Shown piece after piece: positions 38,748-45,203 of a stretch of 45,203 bases of DNA. The DNA is from an uncultured Oscillospiraceae bacterium (GTDB lineage: Bacteria; Bacillota; Clostridia; Oscillospirales; Ruminococcaceae). The notes under the pieces are model-generated. The model saw only the letters and a list, made by a program, of their open reading frames with translations, did no database searches and was not told the origin of the DNA. Each line of letters opens with the position of its first letter. The first letter of the stretch is position 1. The position numbers and the translations under genes are program-made. Location of the stretch: contig CAKSPC010000021.1 of NCBI GenBank assembly GCA_934481445.1, positions 1-45,203 of the forward strand. The letters run 5' to 3'.

Positions 38748-41069
38748 CTTTGTTTCCTCCTGTGTTATGAATGTATTTTCAGCCTGCGCCGCTTTCTTTC
38801 TGCGGCGGAGCCTGTGGTCGTGCTTTGTGCTGTAAATATTCGTGAGGTTGAGCCGCAGCGCGTTTGTGACCACGCAGAAGCTCGAAAGGCTCATCGCCGC
38901 CGCGCCGAACATGGGATTAAGCCGCAGGACAAACAGCGGTATCCATACGCCCGCCGCCAGCGGTATGCCTATCACGTTGTAAATAAACGCCCAGAACAGA
39001 TTTTCGCGTATGTTCATCAGCGCCGAACGGCTCAGCCTTATCGCCGCGGGGACGTCCGTCAGCCTGCTCTTCATCAGCACGACGTCCGCCGCGTCTATCG
39101 CAATGTCCGCGCCCGCGCCTATCGCTATGCCCGTATCCGCGCGGGTGAGGGCAGGCGCGTCGTTTATGCCGTCGCCCACCATTGCCGTTCTGCCCTGCTC
39201 TTTCAGGCGGCGGATAACGGCTTCCTTTCCGTCGGGAAGAACCCCCGCGATGACCTCATCTACCCCCGCAAGCTTTCCTATCGCCGCGGCGGTGCGCTCG
39301 TTGTCGCCCGTAAGCATTACGGTGCGTATGCCCATGTTTTTAAGCTCGGATATCGCCTGCGGGCTGTCCTCTTTGATGGTGTCCGCCACGGCGATTATGC
39401 CCATCAGCTTTTTATCGCGGCAGAAAAACAGCGGGGTCTTGCCCTCCTCCGAGAGCTTTTCCGACTGCCTGCGCATTTCCTCGGGGAGATCGCAGTAGGT
39501 TTCCGCAAGGCGCATATTTCCCGCGATGTATTCCATGCCGTCCATCTGCGCCGAAAGTCCGCTTCCGCGCAGCGCCTCGAATTTCGTAACGTCCCCTGCG
39601 GCAACGTTCTTTTCCTTGCAGTATCCTACTATCGCGCGGGCAAGCGGGTGCTCGCTCTTCAGTTCAAGCGAATACGCCGCGGAAACAAGCTCGTTCTCCG
39701 CTACGCCCTCCGACGGGAGGATATCCGTTACGGCGGGTTCGCCCCTGGTTATTGTGCCTGTTTTGTCGAGTACGACGATCTCGGTCTTTCCCGTTTCCTC
39801 CAGCGCCGCGGCGGTCTTGAAGAGTATTCCTTTCTTCGCGCCGACGCCGTTTCCCACCATGATGGCAACAGGTGTAGCAAGTCCCAGCGCGCACGGGCAG
39901 GAAATAACCAGCACGGATATTCCGCGCTCCAGCGCAAACGCCGCCGTCTGCCCCGCAATGAGCCATACCGCTATAGTCACCAGCGCAATGCTGATAACGA
40001 CAGGCACGAACACTCCCGAAACCTTATCCGCTATCTTCGCGATGGGCGCCTTTGTCGCCGCCGCGTCGCTGACCATCTGAATTATCTGCGAGAGGGTGGT
40101 GTCCTCGCCGACGCGGGTGGCTTTGCACCTTATATATCCCGACTGATTTATCGTCGCGGCGGAAACCTCGTCCCCGGTTATCTTGTCCACGGGGACGGAC
40201 TCGCCCGTCAGCGCGCTTTCGTCAACGGCGGTGGCACCCTCCACGATTATACCGTCGGTGGGTATCGCCGCGCCGGGCTTCACCGCGAAAATATCCCCGA
40301 GCTGAACCTGCTCGATGGGCACGGTGACTTCCTCGCCGCCGCGGACAAGCACCGCTGTTTTCGGCGCAAGCTTCATAAGGCCTTTCAGCGCGTTGGTGGT
40401 CTTTCCCTTGGAATATGCCTCGAGCAGCTTTCCGAGGGTTATCAGCGTCAGTATCATGCCCGCCGATTCGAAATACAGCTCGTGCATATATGTCATTACT
40501 GTTTCGTGGTCGCCGCGGTTCAGCGCTCCCGACATAACGAACATCGCATAAACGCTGTATCCGTACGCCGCCGCGCTTCCGAGGGCGACAAGAGTATCCA
40601 TGTTGGGCGCGCGGTGTATCAGCCCCCTGAAGCCGCTTATAAAGAACTTCTGATTTATCACCATGATTATGGTCGTCAGCAGAAGCTCCGCCAGCGCCAT
40701 AGCCATGTGGTCCTCCGCGAGAAACGGCGGCAGCGGCCATCCCCACATAACGGCGCCCATCGAAATGTACATCAGCGCCGCAAGGAACACCAGCGAAGTA
40801 AACAGGCGCTTCTTCATCTTCGGCGTTTCCCTGTCCGCAAGGGCGTCGTTCGCGGGGGCGGATTTTTCCGCGCCCTTGAGCGAAGCGCCGTATCCCGCCG
40901 CCGTTACCGCCGCGATGACCGCCTCGGGGCTGGCGCTGCCCTCTACCCCCATGGAATTTGTCAGCAGGCTCACCGAGCAGGAGGTAACTCCGTCTACGGA
41001 GTTCACCGCCTTTTCTACACGGGCGCTGCAGGCCGCGCAGCTCATGCCCGTTACGTTATACTGTTTCAT
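38544..41069 (-). CDS. copA: Copper-exporting P1B-ATPase with HMA domains at both ends
   Basis: An 841-aa P-type ATPase that exports Cu(I). The N-terminal HMA domain has MSCAAC (Cys11, Cys14). The membrane CPC is at 391-393, TGES at 288-291, the phosphorylated Asp435 in DKTGT, SEHPLA at 472-477, and GDGIND at 632-637. Near the C-terminus YN (697-698) and MSLSS belong to the copper-site helices. After the last membrane segment a 35-residue basic linker leads to a second HMA domain (775-841) with MMCSHC (Cys786, Cys789). A C-terminal HMA is uncommon, and its coding sequence carries its own ribosome site. The gene follows csoR after 13 bases. Confidence 0.95.
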   Translation of the reverse strand: MKQYNVTGMSCAACSARVEKAVNSVDGVTSCSVSLLTNSMGVEGSASPEAVIAAVTAAGYGASLKGAEKSAPANDALADRETPKMKKRLFTSLVFLAALMYISMGAVMWGWPLPPFLAEDHMAMALAELLLTTIIMVINQKFFISGFRGLIHRAPNMDTLVALGSAAAYGYSVYAMFVMSGALNRGDHETVMTYMHELYFESAGMILTLITLGKLLEAYSKGKTTNALKGLMKLAPKTAVLVRGGEEVTVPIEQVQLGDIFAVKPGAAIPTDGIIVEGATAVDESALTGESVPVDKITGDEVSAATINQSGYIRCKATRVGEDTTLSQIIQMVSDAAATKAPIAKIADKVSGVFVPVVISIALVTIAVWLIAGQTAAFALERGISVLVISCPCALGLATPVAIMVGNGVGAKKGILFKTAAALEETGKTEIVVLDKTGTITRGEPAVTDILPSEGVAENELVSAAYSLELKSEHPLARAIVGYCKEKNVAAGDVTKFEALRGSGLSAQMDGMEYIAGNMRLAETYCDLPEEMRRQSEKLSEEGKTPLFFCRDKKLMGIIAVADTIKEDSPQAISELKNMGIRTVMLTGDNERTAAAIGKLAGVDEVIAGVLPDGKEAVIRRLKEQGRTAMVGDGINDAPALTRADTGIAIGAGADIAIDAADVVLMKSRLTDVPAAIRLSRSALMNIRENLFWAFIYNVIGIPLAAGVWIPLFVLRLNPMFGAAAMSLSSFCVVTNALRLNLTNIYSTKHDHRLRRRKKAAQAENTFITQEETKMEVTMKIEGMMCSHCEATVKKALEAVPTVDEATVSHENGTAVVKLNAETNFDVLKKAVEDKDYKVIG

Positions 41070-41082
41070 ACAGACACTTCCT

Positions 41083-41487
41083 TTATTTCATCAGCTTCTG
41101 AAGAGTTGTAACAAGCTCGTCGATAACATCATCGTTTCCGCTGCGTATATTATCTGCCACGCAGGTGCGGATATGCTCGGCAAGCAGTTCCTTATTAAAT
41201 GAATTCAGCGCCGCGTTCACCGCCGCCACCTGCACAAGTATATCCGTGCAGTAGGCGTTGTTTTCAAGCATATTCTTTATGCCGTTCACCTGCCCCGAAA
41301 TTCGGTTCAGGCGGTTCATAAGGCGCTTGTATTCATCGTCGGTGCGGTGCTTTGTCTTTTTGCAGCACTCGCAGCCCCTGGTACAGGCTATCGTGCCGAT
41401 GTCATCGGCGGTATCGGCGGGATCTTCTGTGATATTTTCAGCGGCGGGTTCTTCCGCGCCGCAGCAGCATTTCTTTTCGGCAGGCAT
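41083..41487 (-). CDS. csoR: Copper-sensing repressor CsoR, Cys-rich N-terminus
   Basis: A 134-aa DUF156 repressor. The Cu(I) ligands Cys80, His105 and Cys109 keep exactly the CsoR spacing (25 and 4). The helical core starts near 53 (YKRLMNRLNRISGQVNGIKNML). In front there is an extra 45-residue acidic region with seven cysteines (CCC at 7-9, then CTRGCECC at 35-42), not part of usual CsoR, which may bind additional metal. AAAGGAG 8 bases before ATG 41487 fixes the start. A matching operator lies in the promoter, so the gene controls itself and copA (13 bases downstream). Confidence 0.92.
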   Translation of the reverse strand: MPAEKKCCCGAEEPAAENITEDPADTADDIGTIACTRGCECCKKTKHRTDDEYKRLMNRLNRISGQVNGIKNMLENNAYCTDILVQVAAVNAALNSFNKELLAEHIRTCVADNIRSGNDDVIDELVTTLQKLMK

Positions 41488-41517
41488 ATTTCGCGCTCCT
41501 TTCGTATTTGCATGATT

Positions 41518-41546
41518 ATTATATACCCCTCGGGGGTATTTGTCAA
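41518..41546 (-). promoter_or_regulatory. csoR-copA promoter with CsoR operator in the spacer
   Basis: On the minus strand TTGACA (41541-41546) and TATAAT (41518-41523) have a 17 bp spacer. The palindrome ATACCCC-TCG-GGGGTAT (41523-41539) fills the spacer. It is very like the CsoR site before copZA of B. subtilis. Binding of apo-CsoR would block RNA polymerase directly. Confidence 0.88.
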
Positions 41547-41639
41547 GAGCTTTTTCGGATTTTTTGCGGTTCTCTGAAAATTTCAACAATCAACAATAAA
41601 TATTTTCTTAAAATTTGTGAATAATTTTATTAAAATTAC

Positions 41640-41668
41640 TTGACAATTTAATAATAGTGTGGTACAAT
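41640..41668 (+). promoter_or_regulatory. Promoter of the RHH-clpB operon
   Basis: TTGACA (41640-41645) and TACAAT (41663-41668) have a 17 bp spacer. No CIRCE element (TTAGCACTC-N9-GAGTGCTAA) and no clear CtsR heptad repeat is seen around it, although clpB genes are often under those controls. The AT-rich palindrome ATTTTATTAAAAT lies at 41624-41636, just upstream of the -35 box. Confidence 0.8.
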
Positions 41669-41703
41669 TAATAACACAAGGAACGAAAGTTGAGGTGACA
41701 CTC

Positions 41704-42357
41704 TTGAATAAAAGCATATACAGCTTGGTCCTGTCGGACAGCGTTGTCGAGGCTGTGGACAACATGGCGCGCAATGCGGGGCTGAGCCGCTCGGCAATGG
41801 TGAACCAGCTTCTCGCGGAGCGCGTGGAATACACCACCCCCGAAATGCGGATGAAAGAGATCCTCGCCGCCATGCAGAAATGCATGAACGACGGATTTTA
41901 TCTCACCGAGCCGCCCACGGGCAGCACGCTTTCCGCCAAGACCTCGCTGAAATACCGCTACAAACCTACGGTGCGCTATTCCGTGGAGTTATATTCACGG
42001 GCGGGCAGAAAGGCAGGCGAGCTTCGTGTTTCTTTCAGAACGCAGAACGAGCAGCTTATCGACGACCTCACGAGCTTCTTCCACTGCTGGATGCGGCTTG
42101 AGCAGAGGTTCATAGCGTCGCGGCTCTCGCAGGATCTTATCTGCACCATAACCAACGGCAGATTCACGCGGACGCTGAATATGCCGCAGGGCGACATCAC
42201 CGACGACGAACTCGGCGAAGCCGTCGCGGACTACATGACCATGTTCGACGCGGCGATGAAAGCATACTTCGCGCATCTTCCCGACACACAGATCGCCGCA
42301 ATGGCGGCGGAGGACAGCTACCGCGCCTCCCTGCCGAAGCAGCGCGTCATTATATAA
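41704..42357 (+). CDS. Ribbon-helix-helix protein upstream of clpB
   Basis: A 217-aa protein. The first 45 residues have the ribbon-helix-helix form: a strand (SIYSLVLSD), helix (SVVEAVDNMARNAG), turn and helix (SRSAMVNQLLAERV). The remaining 170 residues form a domain with beta strands (VRYSVELYSR, AGELRVSFRT) and helices; I do not recognise it. The start is taken as TTG 41704, 8 bases after GAGGTGAC; an ATT/GTG opening further upstream would overlap the promoter. It ends 15 bases before clpB and shares its promoter. It may be the regulator of this operon, though that is inference. Confidence 0.7.
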   Translation: MNKSIYSLVLSDSVVEAVDNMARNAGLSRSAMVNQLLAERVEYTTPEMRMKEILAAMQKCMNDGFYLTEPPTGSTLSAKTSLKYRYKPTVRYSVELYSRAGRKAGELRVSFRTQNEQLIDDLTSFFHCWMRLEQRFIASRLSQDLICTITNGRFTRTLNMPQGDITDDELGEAVADYMTMFDAAMKAYFAHLPDTQIAAMAAEDSYRASLPKQRVII

Positions 42358-42372
42358 AAAGGAGGTAATCCT

Positions 42373-44967
42373 ATGAATGCAAACAAGCTTACTCAGAAAT
42401 CCATCGAAGCCGTACAGTCGGCGCAGGATCTTTCCGTCAGCTACCAGAACAACTGCGTCGAGCAGGAGCATCTGCTCTACGCGCTGCTCGCGGATGAGGG
42501 CGGACTTGTCCCGCAGATACTGACCAGAATGAATGTCGACGCCAACGGCGTTAAGACCGCCGCGCTGAAATTCATCGAGGGTATGCCCCGCGTAACGGGC
42601 AGCGGCAGAGAAGCGGGTAAAATATACGTTTCCCCCGACCTCGACAAGGTATTCACCGAAGCCGAGGCGCAGGCAGACCGCATGAAGGACGAATACGTTT
42701 CCGTCGAGCACCTGCTGCTCGCCCTTGTCGAAAAGGCGGACAGCGGCGTTGCGGGAATATTCCGCAGCTTCGGCGTGGACAAGAACAAACTGCTCAAGGT
42801 ACTCAGCGAGATACGCGGCAACCAGCGCGTAACATCCCAGAACCCCGAGGAAACCTACGACGTGCTTAAAAAGTACGGTCAGGACCTTGTCGAACTTGCC
42901 CGCCAGAACAAGCTGGACCCCGTTATCGGCCGTGATACCGAGATTAGAAACGTTGTCCGTATTCTTTCCAGAAAAACAAAGAATAACCCCTGTCTGATAG
43001 GCGAGCCCGGCGTCGGCAAGACCGCCATCGCCGAGGGACTTGCGCTTCGTATAGTCCGCGGGGATGTTCCCTCGAACCTTAAGGACAGAAAGCTGTTCTC
43101 CCTTGATATGGGCGCGCTCATCGCTGGCGCTAAGTATCAGGGCGAATTTGAGGAACGTCTGAAGGCAGTCCTCAACGAAGTAAAGAAGAGCGAGGGCAGG
43201 ATAATCCTGTTCATCGATGAAATACACCTTATCGTCGGCGCGGGCAAGACAAGCGGCGCAATGGACGCGGGCAACCTGCTGAAGCCTATGCTGGCGCGGG
43301 GCGAGCTGCACTGCATCGGCGCGACCACTCTCGACGAATACTCAAAGTACATCGAAAAGGACCCCGCGCTGGAACGTCGTTTCCAGAAAGTCCTTGTGGA
43401 CGAGCCCACCGTCGAGGATACCATTTCAATACTGCGTGGACTTAAAGAGCGCTACGAAGTATTCCACGGCGTAAAGATACACGACAACGCGCTGATATCC
43501 GCCGCGGTGCTCTCCAACAGATATATCACCGACAGATTCCTCCCCGACAAGGCGATAGACCTTGTGGACGAAGCCTGCGCGATGATAAGGACGGAAATGG
43601 ACTCCATGCCCGCCGAGCTTGATGAAATCTCGAGAAGCATAATGCAGCTCGAGATCGAGGAAGCCGCCCTTACCAAGGAAACCGACAAGCTTTCGCAGGA
43701 GCACCTTGAAGAAATAAGAAAGGAACTCGCCGAAAAGCGCGACAGCTTCTCCGCGATGAAAGCAAAGTGGCAGAACGAAAAATCCGCGATAACCAAGGTG
43801 CAGGATCTCCGTAAGGAAATAGAAACCACCAACGCCGAGATCGAAAAGGCAAAGCTGGATTACAACCTCAACAAGGCGGCGGAGTTACAGTACGGAAAAC
43901 TTCCGAAATTACAGTCCGAACTCGAGCACGAGGAGCAGCTCGCCGAGCAGGCAAAGGCTGATTCCCTCCTGCGCGACAAGGTAACGGAAGAGGAGATCGC
44001 GCGTATCGTCGCACGCTGGACAGGCATCCCCGTTTCCAAGCTTGTCGAGGGCGAGCGCGAGAAAATACTCCACCTCGGTGAAACGCTGCACAAGCGTGTA
44101 ATGGGTCAGGACGAAGCGGTAAGCCGCGTTACGGAAGCTATCATGCGCTCCCGCGCAGGCATAAACGACCCGAGAAAGCCGCTGGGTTCGTTTCTGTTCC
44201 TCGGCCCCACGGGCGTCGGCAAGACGGAGCTTGCAAAGGCGCTTGCCGAAGCGCTGTTCGACGACGAGCACAATATCATCCGTATAGACATGAGCGAATA
44301 TATGGAGAAACATAACGTGTCCCGTCTGATAGGCGCGCCTCCGGGATATGTCGGATATGAAGAGGGCGGCCAGCTTACCGAAGCAGTCCGCAGAAAGCCC
44401 TACTCCGTCGTACTGTTCGACGAGGTGGAAAAGGCTCACCCCGATGTGTTCAATGTGCTTCTGCAGATACTGGACGACGGCAGAGTTACCGACAGCCAGG
44501 GCAGAACCGTGGACTTCAAGAACACGATAATCATACTCACCTCGAACCTCGGCTCTCAGTTTATTCTTGAGGGCATAGACGAAAACGGCCACATCTCGCA
44601 GGAAGCAAGGGACAACGTAGAGGCTCTGCTGAAGCGCAGCTTCCGCCCCGAGTTCCTCAACCGTCTTGACGAGATAGTATTCTACAAGCCGCTGACGAAG
44701 CAGGAGATATTCGGTATAATCGACCTTCAGGCGGCGGATCTTGCAAAGCGCCTGAAAGACAAGCAGCTCGGTCTTGAAATAACCGACGACGCAAAGCAGC
44801 TTATCGTTGACGAAAGCTACGACCCGAACTTCGGCGCGCGTCCGCTCAAGAGATATATGCAGCGCAACCTTGAAACCCTCATCGCAAAGGAGATCCTCGA
44901 GGACAAGGTAAAGCAGGGCGATATCATCAGAATAGGCGTTTCCGACGGGAAACTTGCGGTTCTTTAA
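42373..44967 (+). CDS. clpB: Disaggregase ClpB
   Basis: A Hsp100 ATPase of 864 aa, full length. The N domain with two Clp repeats (1-145), first AAA+ module (Walker A GEPGVGKT at 210-217, Walker B IDE 281-283), the coiled-coil M domain (about 400-525), and a second AAA+ module (GPTGVGKT near 611-618, [12 protein letters not shown]) are all complete. It threads aggregated proteins together with DnaK. No ClpP-binding IGF/L loop is needed or seen. The AGGAGG 8 bases before the ATG fixes the start. It is the second gene after the RHH protein gene and is closed by a strong terminator. Confidence 0.96.
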   Translation: MNANKLTQKSIEAVQSAQDLSVSYQNNCVEQEHLLYALLADEGGLVPQILTRMNVDANGVKTAALKFIEGMPRVTGSGREAGKIYVSPDLDKVFTEAEAQADRMKDEYVSVEHLLLALVEKADSGVAGIFRSFGVDKNKLLKVLSEIRGNQRVTSQNPEETYDVLKKYGQDLVELARQNKLDPVIGRDTEIRNVVRILSRKTKNNPCLIGEPGVGKTAIAEGLALRIVRGDVPSNLKDRKLFSLDMGALIAGAKYQGEFEERLKAVLNEVKKSEGRIILFIDEIHLIVGAGKTSGAMDAGNLLKPMLARGELHCIGATTLDEYSKYIEKDPALERRFQKVLVDEPTVEDTISILRGLKERYEVFHGVKIHDNALISAAVLSNRYITDRFLPDKAIDLVDEACAMIRTEMDSMPAELDEISRSIMQLEIEEAALTKETDKLSQEHLEEIRKELAEKRDSFSAMKAKWQNEKSAITKVQDLRKEIETTNAEIEKAKLDYNLNKAAELQYGKLPKLQSELEHEEQLAEQAKADSLLRDKVTEEEIARIVARWTGIPVSKLVEGEREKILHLGETLHKRVMGQDEAVSRVTEAIMRSRAGINDPRKPLGSFLFLGPTGVGKTELAKALAEALFDDEHNIIRIDMSEYMEKHNVSRLIGAPPGYVGYEEGGQLTEAVRRKPYSVVLFDEVEKAHPDVFNVLLQILDDGRVTDSQGRTVDFKNTIIILTSNLGSQFILEGIDENGHISQEARDNVEALLKRSFRPEFLNRLDEIVFYKPLTKQEIFGIIDLQAADLAKRLKDKQLGLEITDDAKQLIVDESYDPNFGARPLKRYMQRNLETLIAKEILEDKVKQGDIIRIGVSDGKLAVL

Positions 44968-44974
44968 AAATATT

Positions 44975-45007
44975 TTTGCCCCTCGCGAAAACGAGGGGCA
45001 AATTTTT
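44975..45007 (+). terminator. Terminator of clpB
   Basis: TTTGCCCCTCG (44975-44985) pairs perfectly with CGAGGGGCAAA (44992-45002), followed by five T. It starts 7 bases after the clpB stop. Confidence 0.95.
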
Positions 45008-45059
45008 GTGTTCAGATGTACCTGCGCCATAAATCAACAAAAAGACACACAGCCGCCGG

Positions 45060-45089
45060 TTAATATTAAAACACCCCAAAGGTGTTTAT
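45060..45089. repeat. 30-base dyad repeat, first copy
   Basis: TTAATATTAA (itself a palindrome) runs into AAACACC-CCAA-AGGTGTTT-AT. The second copy lies at 45174-45203 and differs only in the loop (CCCCAA versus CCATAA). The start-to-start distance is 114 bases. No gene is seen in 45008-45203. Confidence 0.8.
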
Positions 45090-45102
45090 CATGCAGCCAC
45101 CC

Positions 45103-45170
45103 GCGTCGTTTTGTACGGTTTTGCGCAGGCAAAATGACGGTCGCTCCGACCGTCAAGGATAAAACGATGC
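45103..45170. other. Branched-hairpin (three-way junction) element
   Basis: Bases 45103-45112 (GCGTCGTTTT) can pair with 45161-45170 (AAAACGATGC, with one G-T pair). Inside lie two hairpins, TTTTGC (45119-45124) with GCAAAA (45129-45134), and GACGGTCG (45136-45143) with CGACCGTC (45147-45154). The result is a three-way junction placed between two copies of a 30-base repeat. It could be a structured RNA or a mobile non-coding element. It is not a recognised family. Confidence 0.5.
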
Positions 45171-45173
45171 CAT

Positions 45174-45203
45174 TTAATATTAAAACACCATAAAGGTGTT
45201 TAT
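45174..45203. repeat. 30-base dyad repeat, second copy
   Basis: Same sequence as 45060-45089 with two loop changes. It reaches the last base of the window, so more copies may follow beyond it. Confidence 0.8.

Noticed and set aside
38640..41111. Open frame of 823 codons on the plus strand opposite copA
   Set aside because: It lies wholly opposite a gene with all P-type ATPase motifs, has Arg/His/Tyr-rich composition typical of a reversed GC-rich frame, and lacks a ribosome site.
41590..41703. CIRCE or CtsR operator before clpB
   Set aside because: No TTAGCACTC-N9-GAGTGCTAA and no tandem GGTCAAA heptads are found; the only palindrome is a simple AT-rich one.
45060..45203. CRISPR array
   Set aside because: Only two repeats are present, the 84-base gap between them is too long for a spacer and is itself strongly structured, and no cas gene is near.

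Overview
The window comes from a fairly GC-rich, endospore-forming Firmicute, most likely a gut or rumen member of the Oscillospiraceae/Ruminococcaceae group. The evidence is a complete spoIIA operon (anti-anti-sigma factor, anti-sigma factor, sigma-F), the sporulation pair yqfC-yqfD, strong AGGAGG ribosome sites, sigma-A type promoters with 17 bp spacers, and carbohydrate enzymes (two CE2-like esterases, a clan-A-like glycoside hydrolase). The genus is inference. No rRNA, tRNA, CRISPR array, intact transposon or complete prophage is visible.

Layout. 1-3444: a cluster of hairpins, yqfD and yqfC, a zinc-ribbon protein, and an SdpI-type membrane protein with its ArsR-type repressor SdpR and a palindromic operator. 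3504-8343: a four-gene operon from its own promoter, encoding a BrxD-like (DUF2791-type) ATPase, an alpha/beta hydrolase, a small P-loop kinase-like protein and an Lhr-like DEAD/H helicase. This is the best candidate for an undescribed system. 8344-13917: a repeat-rich gap, a GT4 glycosyltransferase, the spoIIA operon, an alkyltransferase-like protein lacking the catalytic cysteine, and a cytoplasmic glycoside hydrolase. 14000-20623: a lipoprotein, a small YaaL-like protein, an acyl-CoA synthetase, and the agmatine-to-putrescine operon (aguA, HAD phosphatase, NUDIX, aguB, NUDIX).

20833-25424: a DUF4190-type membrane protein, lgt, a CE2-like esterase lipoprotein, a small membrane protein, a CarD-like regulator and a response regulator without a phosphoacceptor aspartate. 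25462-34246: a membrane-anchored protein, lepA, hemW, a lipoprotein, a second CE2-like esterase, and a three-gene ABC importer of the TrpXYZ type. 34245-38420: an orphan phage terminase large subunit with a small partner, divergent from two proteins carrying a SpoIID-like domain and peptidoglycan-binding repeats. 38544-41546: copper homeostasis (CopA with an extra C-terminal HMA domain that looks separately translatable, and CsoR with its operator inside the promoter). 41640-45007: a ribbon-helix-helix protein in an operon with ClpB. 45060-45203: a repeat pair around a branched fold.

Three copies of a dispersed palindromic element with the core GTTTTCCCCCCACAGT lie in gene-free gaps near 8.6, 23.5 and 38.5 kb. 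Many long open frames opposite the real genes are codon-bias shadows and are left out.
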